Assembly (NCBI RefSeq): GCF_000417875.1
Contig: NW_006920873.1
Coordinates: 665,067 to 729,066, forward strand
Source of the DNA: Pseudozyma flocculosa PF-1
Taxonomy: Eukaryota > Basidiomycota > Ustilaginomycetes > Ustilaginales > Ustilaginaceae
Reading direction: 5' to 3'
Length of the DNA stretch: 64,000 bases
A program made the translations under genes and the position numbers. Below are positions 41,989 through 53,089 of this stretch, piece after piece. The notes beneath the pieces were generated by a model. The model did no database searches. It was not told the DNA's origin and saw only the letters and a program-made list of their open reading frames with translations. Position 1 is the first letter of the stretch. Each line of letters begins with the position of its first letter.

Positions 41989-44660
41989 ATGGCGAGACCC
42001 AACGCGACAGAGCCCCATACTCCGCCCGTCTACCTGGGCGCATCCCTCACCCCTGGCTCACAAACGCCCGTCGACTCTACACCCGCCTCTTCCGCCTCGA
42101 CCTACGACACGCGTGCACCGCCAAGTCAGGCCGCCGGCCTCGAAGATGCCGACCCGGTCAAGGACGCCGAGTCATCGTCAGCGGCGCCGGCGCTCGGTCG
42201 CTCTGGCACCCGCCTCAGCTTCAAGCCGGATACAAAGGAGCGCGCCGCCGACGTCAAGGACGAACTGATGCGCAGGCAACGAAGCCGTCGCGGAGACGCC
42301 GCCGTCGCTGCCACCGCAACACCGGGTCGCCTCGAGCGGGTCGGATCGACGGCATCGCAGTGCAACCGCTGCGCCAGCCCCAACTACCCGGCCTCGGCCC
42401 TCTCCCTCACCCAGACACGGTCGCAAGATCCCTCGGCCATCTACATCGACTGGCCGCCAAACGACCCAGAAAATCCCTTCAATTGGCCCAAAGGTGAGGC
42501 CATCTGCTCAGACCCACGCCGTGCTGTGGCATTCTGGCTGATAGAAACACTCCTCCCTGATGACGATGCATCCTGGCTACGCCACCGCTCCCAGGTCAAC
42601 GGTGGCTGTTGGCAATGACATGCTTCTTCTTCACCACCTGCACCGCCTTCAACGCCACCGGCTATCCGATCGCCGCACCTGCAGTTGTCGAAGCCCTTGA
42701 CACGACGACCACGCTGTATCTTCTCGGCAACACCCTGGTGAGTCTGCCGTCCAGCAGCCGTGACAGTGTCGCGTGGGCAGTCGTCGTACTGACACTCGTT
42801 TGCCGATTGCACGCTTTGGCCCGCTACTCCGCAGCACCTGATAGCGGTCGCAGTCACTCCGATGATCCTGGCACCGGCCTCTGAAGTCTACGGACGTCGA
42901 CCCATCTTCCTGGTGGCGACCTTCCTGTTCACGGTCCTCTTCATCCCACAAGCGCTCGCACCCAACATTGCAGCGATCCTCATCTCGCGCTGGTTCCAAG
43001 GCATGGCGGGCTCGGTCGGCAACAGCATGGCCGCTGGGCTCGCGAGCGACCTCTTCGTTGCCAAGGACCGCGGCTTCGTCATGAGCCTCTACGCCGTCTG
43101 CGTCTTCCTCGCCCAGGGTGCCTCGCCCGCCCTGACGACCATCACCCTGGCCCATCACTCGTGGCGCGTCGCATTCTGGTGGTACGGCGCCGTCGCCCTC
43201 CTGGGCTTCGCGTGCATGGTCCTCTTCATGAAGGAGACGCGCGGGCCCGTGCTCCTCAGCCGGAGGGCGAGGAGGTTGACAAAGGAGACGGGCAAGCTGC
43301 ACCGGTGCCGCGCCGACGACGAGAGGCTGAGCGTTGCCATCATGATTCGCATCTCCCTCGTCCGGCCGTTTCAGTACCTGCTGCTCGAGCCGACGGTGCT
43401 GAGCTTCTCGCTGTGGATCGGGTGAGTTGTTTGAGTCGCCGAGCTATGCGCTGGTTCTTCTCTTGGCCCATGACCGGCGGCTGACTGCTTGCTCTTCGCA
43501 CCCTGTTGCCCGCTTTCCTCAGCTTCCTCTGGGGCCTCATCTTCATCTCACTCGAGGCGGTGCCCATTGTCTTTGCAGAGTACGGCTGGGACGCGACCGA
43601 ACAGAGCCTCGTCCTCCTCACCCTGACGCTCGGCGGCGCGCTGGGATACGGCTTCAACTTTCACCAGGAGCGCCTGTACGCGCGGCAGACCAAGAAGTAC
43701 GGGGGCAAACCGCCGCCCGAGGCGCGGCTGTACTATGCGTGCGCCGGCGCCGTCGTGGTCCCCGTCGGCCTCTTCATCTTTGCATGGACGGGTCAGCCGA
43801 GCGTGCACCCAGCCGCGCCCATCGTCGGCTTGACCATCTTTGCTACCGCCCTCTTCCCCATCTACCTGGCAGTGTTCAGCTACGTGAGTGTCTGGCTGCG
43901 GCTGTTGCAGACGGAACTCCGTCCCTACCCGCAGAAGCTGACGGTCTCCTGTGGTTCCCGACGTCCGATCTCACAGCTCGGTGACGTCTATGAGCGCTAT
44001 GCCTCGAGCGCACTTGCAGCGCAATCGTTCCTGTATGTCTCCTCCCTTTCCTCCGATTTGACCCCAGCGTCCTTTCTCCTGACCATGCATCCTTACCGCC
44101 CTCGACGTTTTTGCCCATCTTGCAGACGAAATGTCCTCGGCGGATGCTTCCCGCTCTTTTCGGCCTCAATGTACCGCCAACTGACGCCGCGCATCGCGTC
44201 GACGGTGCTCGGCGCGCTCGCCGTGGCGCTGGGCATCGTGCCCTTCATCCTGTTCAGGTATGGCGACCGCATCCGGCAACACTCAAAGGCGGCTATGGCG
44301 CTGCAGCGCGAGGAGCGCGAGGCCATCGAGTTTTTCGAAAAGGAGGAGGCGCGGTTGCGCGCCAAGGAGGAGAGGAGGCTCAGGAGGGAGAGGGCGCAGC
44401 GGCAGCGGGACCAGGAGGGCGTGATTGGAGAAGAAAAGGTGGTGGAGGAGGAGGGCGAGCACGAAGACGAGCGAGAGGAGATGGAGGAGGCTAGGGACGA
44501 TGCGGATCGCACGGAGGACGACGAGAAGGCGGCGGCGGCCGAGGGCAAGGACGACGAGGACCTCGAGCTGGGTCGCACCAGGTCAAAGCCCTCGCAGCTG
44601 GGCCGCCGTATGTCGTCGTGCGACTGCGCAGGCGGCATGCCCTCGGTCAGCATCTCCTGA
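41989..44660 (+). CDS. MFS transporter, DHA1 (drug/polyamine antiporter) type
   Basis: Six exons (41989-42493, 42595-42737, 42835-43421, 43523-43883, 43977-44032, 44126-44660) give 728 residues. The first 150 are a hydrophilic Ser/Thr/Ala-rich cytosolic tail, then the family entry WPPNDPENPFNWPKGQRW and twelve helices with CFFFTTCTAFNATGYPIAAP, ASEVYGRRPIF, GMAGSVGNSMAAGLASDLF, WRVAFWWYGA, LGDVYERYASSALAAQSFLR and NVLGGCFPLFSASMY. The C-terminal 140 residues are strongly charged (Glu/Arg-rich coiled coil, then Asp/Glu). The 56-nt fifth exon is required to restore the conserved AQSFLRN block. Relatives export drugs or polyamines; the substrate is not readable from sequence. Confidence 0.9.
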
Positions 44661-44817
44661 TCAGCCGCTCGCCCTGCACCGACCCTTCTAGCAGCAGAGC
44701 AGCCTGCAACATCTCACCAACAACGCCTTCACATACCCGACGAACTCGGACATGTCTCTTTAATGTATTTCACCTGGCAACCCTCACCGACCATAGCATT
44801 GCATCACGAGACGACAC

Positions 44818-45507
44818 TCAGACCAGCTTATCACCCGTCCTCGTCGGTGCGAACCTCGGGTCCTCGTCGACCCTGAACGGGTTCCATCCGCGTTCGTCGC
44901 CAAAGAGCGCCTTGCGGAGCGGGGTGAAGCAGTGTTCCTTCTCGCCGAAATCGGCCATGGCGACGAGGTAAAAGGCGGCCGCGCTCCCCGCGATGCCGCC
45001 CAGGACGTTGGCGATGCGCTGCCAGCGCGCCGGCGGCGCATCCTCGTTCTTCGTCACACGTCGGAAGAACTTGCGAGACTGCCGCAGGTGCTCGTCGAGC
45101 GTCGGCTCGCCCTCGCTCCCCGGTCGGGCCCGTCCAGGGGTCGGAGAGGTAGGGTGCAGCGAGGATTCCGGTGCTGTCCAGTACGAGGCGTCGTCGACGG
45201 GCGAAGGTAGGTGCGTCGAGGTCGAGGTCGAGGTCGAGGTCGAGGCCGTATCGGCGGCATTGGAGGTGGCGCTGGAGGGCGTATTTGGGCAGGTGGTTCC
45301 GTCCGACACTTCTGTTCGGACTCGCGGCGACTGGGAAGCGACAAATCGAGGAGAACACATTGCGAACGTCAGCCTTGGATCCCCGGGCCTCGGCGCAGCT
45401 TCACACAGAACAGGATCCCGAGCGACGAGGAAATGCCAGCAGCGTTGCGATTGAAGGTGAGGAAAAGCGGGCGCAAGCGACTTGTACGACAAGAGATCGG
45501 ACCCCAT
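44818..45507 (-). CDS. Small membrane protein, function unknown, start uncertain
   Basis: The C-terminal 100 residues look folded: PTLDEHLRQSRKFFRRVTKN, a membrane segment IANVLGGIAGSAAAFYLVAM, then ADFGEKEHCFTPLRKALFGD and GWNPFRVDEDPRF. The N-terminal half is disordered and includes a Ser-Thr repeat from a GTCGAG hexamer run. The ATG at 45507 gives 229 residues; the one at 45360 (MCSPRFVASQ) gives 180 and is also plausible. The Arg/Ser-rich, acid-poor N terminus would fit mitochondrial targeting, which is inference. No family was recognised. The bL9m-BolA stop lies only 60 bp upstream of the longer start. Confidence 0.55.
   Translation of the reverse strand: MGSDLLSYKSLAPAFPHLQSQRCWHFLVARDPVLCEAAPRPGDPRLTFAMCSPRFVASQSPRVRTEVSDGTTCPNTPSSATSNAADTASTSTSTSTSTHLPSPVDDASYWTAPESSLHPTSPTPGRARPGSEGEPTLDEHLRQSRKFFRRVTKNEDAPPARWQRIANVLGGIAGSAAAFYLVAMADFGEKEHCFTPLRKALFGDERGWNPFRVDEDPRFAPTRTGDKLV
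45215..45244. repeat. (GTCGAG)5 hexamer repeat
   Basis: Five perfect hexamers within the unknown membrane-protein gene, encoding Ser-Thr dipeptides in the called frame. Confidence 0.9.
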
Positions 45508-45566
45508 CCTTCCTCTGCCTCGCCCTCCCTTCCCTCAGTGGCTAGACTCACCCCCTTCTCGCGTCT

Positions 45567-46851
45567 CTACTGTTGGCTGCTCACATTGGCTCTCTCCACC
45601 TCCTTGCTCGTCTTGGTCCGGAGGCTGAGGGCGTGCAGGCCCTTTTCAAACTCGTCGGCCATTAGCGCGTTGACGGCGCGGTGCCGCTTGATCTGCGTCA
45701 TGCCCTCGAACGCATCGCTGATGACCTCGACGAAAAAGTGCGTCTCGCCATTGCCACCGCCCTGCGCCGCCATGGCGGCGTGGTGGGCGTGCTTGCTCGA
45801 GTCGTTGCGGATGTTGATCTCGGCCGGCGCGAAGGCGGCCTCGATCTTGGACCGCATCGAGTTCTCGATGCCCGTCGGCGCCTTTGAGGCAGCCGAGGAC
45901 GAGAACGCGCGAGCGCCGGCGGGTGTGGACATGGCGCGAGGGGGCGGGGTGGCGGTCGAGATGGTGGCCTTCGACTTGGCGGGTCTAAATGGCAGGACGG
46001 TGAACGGGATCCTGACTTCAGTCTTGGTGGCGTGGATCTTGACCAGCACTATGGTGCGGACCACGCACGCGAGGACAGAGGCAAGCTTGTCAGCGATTCG
46101 GCCGATCCCCTCCAGTCACACGCGATGGCGCCGACCTGCGCGAACACTCACATTCGTACTTCCCTGTCCTCTTGATCTTTCCAGGCTTCTCCGAATCTTC
46201 AGACTGCTCGCTGACGATGTTGAATTTGCAGGCGTTCGAGATCTGCTGCGCGGTCAGCCGGTTCAGGGGCGCAGGGATGCCGTCCTTGGCAAAGTCTGTC
46301 TCGAGCTCAAAGACGCGGTAGCGTTCGCGGAGGAGGTCGACGATCTGATCGACCGAGACGCTGCCCTGGATCTGGAGCGGCGGGTCGGGGAGCTGGCCTG
46401 CTGGGACGTTGGACTCGCGGGTGGTGCGCCGAAGCAGAGTGATGTGCGGTACCCTTTCGAGCTTGCGACGAAGCGAGAGCAGCTGGACTGGTCCGAGATC
46501 CTTTTGCACCTCTGCCCGTGCCTTTTGAGCTTCGAGCTGCTGCTTGACCTCTGCGATCTGCTGCTCAAGGAGCTTGTTGGCTGCCTCTTCGCGGAGTCGT
46601 TCCGTAAGGCTGGGGAGGGGCTGGTAGACGGCTTGCTTGGAAGGGAGCAGCGCGTTGCGCATGCGACCCGGCTGGACCAGGCAAACGTGACCGGCCTTGC
46701 CGAGGCCGGGGGTGTCGACGAGGAGCTGTACGCGGACGAGTCGGCGTTGCGAGAGTGTGGATGCCTGGATGAAGCCGAGATGGCAGTGCGCCAGACGTGC
46801 GAGGGCGAGGTCAGGACCAATGCGCGAGCATCGAGAGCAGGATGACGGCAT
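45567..46851 (-). CDS. Mitochondrial ribosomal protein bL9m joined in frame to a BolA domain
   Basis: Two exons (46851-46152, 46048-45567) give 393 residues. Residues 1-36 resemble a presequence. Residues 37-66 are the L9 N-terminal domain (VRVQLLVDTPGLGKAG, then LVQPGRMRNALLPSKQAV); a helix rich in Glu/Gln/Lys and the L9 C domain follow, ending GKYELLVKIHATKTEVRIPF. The intron is GTGAGT...CCATAG, phase 1. Without any stop the frame continues through AKSKATISTATPPPRAMSTP and RAFSSSAASK into BolA: SMRSKIEAAFAPAEINI, THFFVEVISDAFEGM and IKRHRAVNALM. BolA proteins work with monothiol glutaredoxins in Fe-S cluster delivery. The segment around Met273 itself resembles a presequence and has an R-X-F|S motif typical of mitochondrial processing. 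Either a precursor cleaved into two proteins or a true fusion is possible; a separate BolA start at Met273 (45932) cannot be excluded. Confidence 0.75.
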
Positions 46852-47347
46852 CAAGAGGGCTCACCGATTGTGCGAGGGAACAGACGGAAGAAGGCCTCAT
46901 TGCGAGGTCAATGTGGGATCCGACGGATGACGCCTTTGACGAGACGAGGGCGTGTCAGGGCGGTAGGGATCGTAGGGCTGCGAAGGTGTTGGGTATTGGA
47001 CAGGATGCCCCGAGACGATCAGTGCAGAGATGGCAGTGCGGGCGGCGGGTGTGGCCTCTGCGGCACGGGGAAAATCCTTGCTTCTTGGCTCTGGTCTTGA
47101 TTCGGGCGAGAGAGCGAGCCCGTCAGGTCACCGCTCGCTCGCTGACTTGCGAATCAAATTCTCGGATCTCGGCCTGTCCTGTAGCCGCTGATAGGCTGAG
47201 CGGAGAGGGCCGGAAGGTGCCCCATCAAAACCAGGGCCCTGCCTGGCCGGGCTCCATCGAAGAGAGGGGACGGCCCTTTTCAGCCTTGCGCCGCTCGCGG
47301 GTGGTCGCAGGCTACGACAAACTTGTTTCGTCAACGAAGACCGATGT
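46852..47347. other. Intergenic region between bL9m-BolA and element copy B
   Basis: About 500 bp. Likely bL9m-BolA promoter. An open frame on the plus strand (46797-47450) crosses it but lacks any resemblance to a family and runs into the repeat. Confidence 0.4.
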
Positions 47348-48140
47348 GTATACCTTTAGGCCGGATTCTTTAGAGACAGTGGTGCGCCAAACCACTTTCA
47401 CCAAGGGCCGCTTCTTTTCAGTGGCTGCGGTGCGCCACCCTCTTTCGTAAACGTAGACCGGGGCTTATTTTGTGGGCTTGCTCGCAGGCAGCTATCAAAG
47501 GCCAGAGATCTTTAGAGTGGTCGCCAGCCACTGGGGTTTATTTTGTGTGCTTGCTCGCAGGCAGCTAAAGGGGGGAAGGGGGGGGGGGGGGTTTTCAGGC
47601 CGATTTCTTTTAGAGTGGTGCGCCTGACCACTATATTCGTCCCTCGGGACCTGGCCCGCTCGCAGGCGGCCGTCTGAGGGGAGAGAAGGGAAGAAAGGAA
47701 AGTGAGGAAGGGCAGGTAGATATACCTTTTCGCCCTTCGGTTTGGCTGAGGAAACGGGCGGCGCCAGGGAGGCCGCTGGGGGCTGGGGACACTGGCCCAG
47801 TGCCTGCCTCTGCCCACCGCGAGGCGGCGCTGCCTGTCCCCTGAGCAGGGAAAAAAAGGGGCTTCGCTGGCTTAACCCCGAAAAAAGGGGCCATAAAGTC
47901 CGGGCGTGCGTTATGTCCGGCAGGCAACTCCAAGAAATTGACGTGATTCGAGCCTGGAGATAAGGCTTACGGCCGTAACTGAATCTTTGAACCTGCCTAA
48001 ACACCGATATCGCCGAGAGAGGGGCCCATCCTTACGGCCGTAAGCCAAACATGGTGTGGCATCAAAGTCGATACCTCCGGGCCCCGGACATATAAGAAAG
48101 AGTTACGGCCGTAGGTGACCTCAAAACATCGGTACCTCCG
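47348..48140 (+). mobile_element. One-armed copy B of the inverted-arm element
   Basis: Left-type arm in the same orientation as the left arm of copy A: TTTAGGCCGGATTCTTTAGAG at its start, AGTGGTGCGCCAAACCACT, GAGTGGTCGCCAGCCACTGG, TTTATTTTGTGTGCTTGCTC, CGCTCGCAGGCGGCCGTCTG, GGGGAGAGAAGGGAAG and a TATA-like box (minus strand, about 47715-47730). The arm modules are partly duplicated and rearranged, with a G run at 47579-47591. The interior has three TTACGGCCGTA palindromes (about 47964, 48031 and 48103) and CGATACCTCCGG / GGTACCTCCGG motifs, as in copy A. No right arm was found before the COQ1 start. Confidence 0.6.
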
Positions 48141-48477
48141 GTTCCGGCAGCGATCGCGTCTGTCGAGAAGAACTCGGGAAGGACCGAGGGAGGGTCAGCC
48201 CGTCGAGCTGCAGAGGCTGCCCACCGCTGCCCCCTCCCAGACTGGCTGTCTACGTAAGCGGGTCAAGGACCCATCGGGTTGGGCCGAGGCGAGGCGAGGC
48301 GTGGCTAGCAGGCGGGAATGCTCCTTTGCTCTGCCAGACCATCATCCCCCCTCGCACGCTTCCAACTCATCACCTGTTAGACGCCTCGGCTTCCGTTCCG
48401 GCCATAGACCCTCGCTCTGTCGCGCAACGCGTCCGGCCTCGCGACTACCGCAGACGCGCGGCTGTCCTTCGTTCGGC

Positions 48478-50241
48478 ATGCCGCCACGTATCCCCCCATC
48501 AGCCGTCGGCCTGGCCCGCTCCTCGGCCAGGTCATCTGCGGTCCGGTCAAGGACACAGCGGCATCATCATCAGCCGCAGCTCAGTCGGCAGTCGACGTGG
48601 GCCGCCGCTGTCGACCAGGCAAAGAACCTCGTCCAGGACCAGATCCGACACATGCCCGGCTCATCCTCGTCATCCTCAGCATCGAGCGCATCGTCTTCAG
48701 GCTCGCCGTTGTTTGGATCGCCCTCGGGCCCAACCTCCGGCCAGATCATCACCGACCCGATATCGCTCGTCTCGTCTGAGCTCTCATCGCTTCGCTCCAA
48801 TGTCTCGTCCCTCCTCGGCTCTGGCCACCCGTCGCTCGACACAATAGCAAAGTACTACTTCCAGGCCGAGGGCAAGCATGTTCGCCCGCTCATCGTGCTG
48901 CTGATGAGCAAGGCCACCAACGGCATCTCGCCCCTCTGGCCCGAGCTCGTGGCGCACGCCGAGCGCACCCGGCCCAAGGACGACGCTGGCAAGGCCATCG
49001 AGCGCGACATGGGCATCAACGAGCCCCTCAGCCCCGACGCTGTGCTCAACGACTTCAATCCGCACATGGAGAGCATCGAGGGCTCCTTGAAGCCTGGCTT
49101 CTCGTCCTCTGGCGCCATGTCGGCCGCTGACGCTACCGCGCTTGGGGCATCCGCCGACTTCAGCGGCATTCTCCCGACGCAGAGGAGGCTGGCCGAGATC
49201 ACCGAGATGATCCACGTCGCCTCGCTGCTCCACGACGACGTCATCGACGCCTCCCCGCTGCGTCGCGGTGCGCCATCGGCGCCCTCGGCGTTCGGTAACA
49301 AGCTCAGCATCCTTGGCGGCGACTTCCTGCTCGGGCGGGCCTCGGTGGCGCTAGCGCGGTTGAGGGACAATGAAGTGGTGGAGCTGCTTGCCACAGTCAT
49401 CGCCAACCTGGTCGAAGGCGAGGTGATGCAGCTCAAGAGCCAGGCGGCCAGCGAAGGGCAAGAGGCGCATGCAAAGAGCGACCACGCCTCGTTCTGGGAG
49501 TCCGAGGGCCTCTCGGCGCACAACCAGGGCCTGGACAAGGCTCAGGCGGTCGGTCCGTCCGAAATGCCCAAGCTGGGGCCGACGCCCGCCCACTTCAGCC
49601 TCTACCTCCAGAAGACCTATCTCAAGACGGCCGCACTGATTGGCAAGTCGACGCGCGCATCGACCATCTTGGGTGGATGTGGCGCAGAGGCCATTGCTCG
49701 GGCAGGTCTGGGCGGCGACGTGGCGGAGAGGATGAGGCAGGTTCGGGATGCCGCCTACGGGTATGGTCGCAACCTCGGCATCGCATTCCAGCTGGTGGAT
49801 GACCTTCTCGATTTCGAGGCCACCTCGGCCGCATTCGGAAAGCCATCGGGCGGTGCCGATTTGAGGCTCGGATTGGCGACGGCACCCGTGCTGTACACGT
49901 GGCAGGAGATGCCCAACGAGGGCATCGCAGAGATGGTGGCGAGACGGTTCGAGGGTGAAGGCGACGTCGAGAAGGTGAGCATCGAGTTCGCCGGCTGAAC
50001 GTGGACGGCCGAACCGCCGACCTCGCCCTCGCCGTTGACACAGCTGATCCCACCTCCATACTCGCATCCCCTCTCACAGATGCTCAATCTCGTCTCAAAG
50101 TCTCGCGGCCTGGAGCGGACCGCTGCCCTGGCAAAGGACCACGCACGGAGGGCAAGGGAAGCGCTTGATGTGCTCCCGGACAGCGACGCCCGGCAGGCGC
50201 TGCTCAAGCTCAACGATCAGGTCATCAAGCGTGTCCGCTAG
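48478..50241 (+). CDS. COQ1: Long-chain trans-polyprenyl diphosphate synthase (ubiquinone side chain)
   Basis: Builds the polyprenyl tail of ubiquinone at the mitochondrial inner membrane. Two exons (48478-49974, 50080-50241) give 552 residues. The first 50 residues are Arg/Ser/Ala/Gln-rich without acids, a likely presequence, followed by a Ser/Gly linker. Core motifs: KYYFQAEGKHVRPLIVLLMS, the first Asp-rich motif HDDVID at about 252-257, NKLSILGGDFLLGRA, QLKSQ, YLKTAALIGKSTRAS, the second Asp-rich motif QLVDDLLDFE at about 439-447, and ADLRLGLATAPVLY. The phase-0 intron precedes a helical C terminus ending VIKRVR. The enzyme carries insertions (for example after NGISPLWPELV and around HAKSDHASFW) making it larger than bacterial homologues. 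The upstream frame is open to 48115, inside the repeat, but the start at 48478 fits a presequence best. Confidence 0.92.
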
Positions 50242-50537
50242 GAGCGTACCTCGCTATCCACGTCACTACACCCGCAATAACGCCGCCCGACGACGGCTTG
50301 CTCATCCTCGCTCTGAGGCTTGCTGAATCTAGATTGCTCACGGCCTTGCATTCGGGCCCTGACCTACCCATCTGCCTGCACGCTCTGCCACTGTTCGGAT
50401 CAGGGACCAGTCCTGCCGGCATCGTCTCAGCATCTCAGGCCGCTGACCCTGCCGCGTGATGCCATCACTCGATTTGATGGTATCTGTCAGGCTCATCGCT
50501 ATCGATCGCACGACAGCAAAGCAGGCCAAGGTCACCG
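50242..50537. other. Convergent 3' region
   Basis: About 300 bp between the COQ1 and esterase stops; nothing recognised. Confidence 0.4.
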
Positions 50538-52268
50538 CTACTGGTACAGCTGCCAATCGAACCGGACGGCGCTGCCCCAGGTGTCGTGGCAGACACCCAT
50601 GTCGACGCTGTCGATCAAGCTGGAGCCGTCGTCTTCGCTACCGAGCTGCAGAAGTTGGACCTTTTGGCCGCCTCCTTCACCGCCGCCGCCGCCACTGCCA
50701 CCCGCAGCCGCCTTCTGCCATCCTCCATGCTTGGCGGTGTTCGGATCGCCAGTTTTGATGAACGAGAGCCACCTCTCCCTCAGCTCCTGGGCATACGACG
50801 TCTGACGAGGAGACAGCCCGCCTCGGCCCGACTGCGAGTGTGTGTCGAAGAGGGCGTATATGTCGTCCTCGTGGCAGACGCGACCGCCGGCAGAGCAGTA
50901 CGTGTTGCCGTCGTTGCTCGGGTAGGTCATGCCCGTGTGATGAACGGCAAGGTAGAGGTTGAGTCTGGATGCGGTAGACCACGACCCACAGCGGTACAGG
51001 CCGTCGGTGGCGGCCTCTTCGATGCTGCACCGCAGCCCGTCGTCGACGTCGTGCTCCGAGGCGGCGAAGTAGGCGGACTGGGCCGAGAGGATGTCTCCGC
51101 GACCCTCGTTGAACAGCATGTCCAGAATGTCGCCGGCAGACAGGTCGACTTGCGACATGGGTCCGTAGTTGGCATCGAGGCGGATCTTGGATGCACCCTG
51201 GGCCGTAGGCTGCAGCATGCTGCCCACCTGAGATCCGGCTTCGTTCCGGACCGTAGTCATGATGACATCTCTGATGGCGCTGCCGGCGGACTCGATGCCC
51301 TGCGAAAAGTAGGAACCGAGAAAGGGCCTCCAAGGTTCCCCGACGGGGATGGAACCGTCCTGCTGGGGCAGCATCGAAGCGGCGTTGTCGCTGGCCTGCA
51401 GCACGTCCTGCGCCGACCTGGAGCGAAGGCATGCCAGATCTCCGCATCCCAGCTGCTGCGCAACGCTCTTGCCGAGCATGCTGTTGGCCTGGGCGGTGGC
51501 GGGACCATAGTTGGATGGGTCCGAGTGCAGGATGGCGCGGTGGAAGAGCGAGTTGGCGGCTGGAAGCGTGAGGAGGGTGCGGACCATGTGTGCGCCGCTG
51601 CTTTGACCCGCCACCGTGATCGAGGAGGGGTTGCCCCCGAACTCGGCAACATGGTCTCGCAGAAAGAGGAGGGACTGGACCACGTCTCGCACCGCCTGGT
51701 TGCCCGGCACCTTGTGGGCGCCAGATTCAGCATTGACGGAGGCTTCATCGAGCGTCGAGTCGGTATGGAAGAAACCGAACGCTCCGAGGCGATACTGGAC
51801 GAAGACGACGAGCACGTTGCCCTCCGATGCGAATTTGCTACCGTCGAGGCCCGAGGCGGTCGAGCTGCCCGAGGTGAAGCTGCCGCCGTGAATCCAGACC
51901 AGGACGGGAAGGTTGGAGCCGGATCGGGCCGAGGAGGGTCGGTATAGGGTGATGTAGAGGCAATCTTCGCTCGCTGCGTTGCCGCCTCGGCCTCCATCGC
52001 CCGACTGCATGCAGGCGGAGGGGGTCTTGCTGCCATCGAGCATCGAGGACCAAGATAGAAGAGGCTGGGGCGCGGCGAATCGGAGCGGTCCAACGGGTGG
52101 CTCGGCGAAGGGCAGGGTGAAGCGATGGGCCTGACGGTCGACCAAGGCTCCGCGGACCTTGCCGAGAGAGGTGGACACTACAAGGGGGGAGGAGGGGCCG
52201 ACCGGCAGCCCACAGCTTGAGGCGACCGAATGGAGGAGCAGGCAGAGGAGAGGGATGAACCACAACAT
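50538..52268 (-). CDS. Secreted type B carboxylesterase/lipase
   Basis: Alpha/beta hydrolase for carboxylic esters. Single exon from the ATG at 52268, 576 residues. A signal peptide spans about residues 1-18 (MLWFIPLLCLLLHSVASS). Family order: GKVRGALVDRQAHRF, FAEPPVGPLRFAAPQPL, SEDCLYITLYRP, the oxyanion-hole VLVWIHGGSF, YRLGAFGF, GNQAVRDVVQSLLFLRDHV and the nucleophile elbow GQSSGAH with Ser223. The acid is likely the Glu of RNEAGSQ; the His lies in AVHHTG. A Gly-rich run (GGSGGGGGEGGG) sits near the C terminus. The frame is open up to 52571, but only the 52268 start yields a signal peptide. Substrate range is unknown. Confidence 0.9.
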   Translation of the reverse strand: MLWFIPLLCLLLHSVASSCGLPVGPSSPLVVSTSLGKVRGALVDRQAHRFTLPFAEPPVGPLRFAAPQPLLSWSSMLDGSKTPSACMQSGDGGRGGNAASEDCLYITLYRPSSARSGSNLPVLVWIHGGSFTSGSSTASGLDGSKFASEGNVLVVFVQYRLGAFGFFHTDSTLDEASVNAESGAHKVPGNQAVRDVVQSLLFLRDHVAEFGGNPSSITVAGQSSGAHMVRTLLTLPAANSLFHRAILHSDPSNYGPATAQANSMLGKSVAQQLGCGDLACLRSRSAQDVLQASDNAASMLPQQDGSIPVGEPWRPFLGSYFSQGIESAGSAIRDVIMTTVRNEAGSQVGSMLQPTAQGASKIRLDANYGPMSQVDLSAGDILDMLFNEGRGDILSAQSAYFAASEHDVDDGLRCSIEEAATDGLYRCGSWSTASRLNLYLAVHHTGMTYPSNDGNTYCSAGGRVCHEDDIYALFDTHSQSGRGGLSPRQTSYAQELRERWLSFIKTGDPNTAKHGGWQKAAAGGSGGGGGEGGGQKVQLLQLGSEDDGSSLIDSVDMGVCHDTWGSAVRFDWQLYQ

Positions 52269-53008
52269 GATTAGAGAGAAGCAGGAATGATGTTGTCGAT
52301 TAGAGGGTCGGTTTGATAGCGTAGCGCAGGTATTAGGGGCGTAGTCCAAAGGGCGCTCCTTCACCTGGAAGGAGGCAGACGGCTGGAACGAGGGAAAGGA
52401 GATGGCGGGAGCGAATATGGGCCGTCCATCGTCAGCACAGATATAGTCCCTGCGGCGGTGCTTCGCAGGTGCCGTCGGGCCGGGCTGACCTGTGCCTGAG
52501 GCACAAAGGAACCTCTGGAGCCAGGCCGACTTGCTTTGGGCGAGAGGTACAGCTTGCTTGAGCATGGACATGGAGCGCCACGCGTCGCCGTGGGTGCGGG
52601 GCCACCCGACAGCATCCCCCTTTGTCCTCGGCTGATCTCAGGTACCACCAACAAGGCATCGCCGGCCCTGCCTGCGCGGGTCGCCCGTAAATTGTCGCGT
52701 GGTGGGTACGTGCGACGTCGGCAACGCCCCGACATGGTCATCGAACATCACTCGTCCCTTTGTCCTGCAGCACGTCCTAGGTGCACCTTGCTTGCTTGGC
52801 GGTTGGATCTCGAATTAGTCTGCTCTCGGATTGGATATGCGTTTGACCACCACATGATGCGAAAGCAAGGTCCCTTTGTGCCGCCACTTTCGCTTTTCGA
52901 CGCCGCCCCATAAACCCAATCCGGTGCAGACCAGTCGCGTTCTCCTTCTTGCTGCACCAAGACGAGATCGAGACTCCTGCTCCACACTCCAACATCATGC
53001 CGACTGTG
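52269..53008. other. Upstream region of the esterase
   Basis: About 740 bp between the esterase start and the RCM1 stop, which lie on the same strand. It likely holds the esterase promoter and the RCM1 3' UTR. Nothing else was recognised. Confidence 0.4.
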
Positions 53009-53034
53009 TCAAATGGGCTGATCTTCAGCTGCGA

Positions 53035-53089
<55 letters not shown>

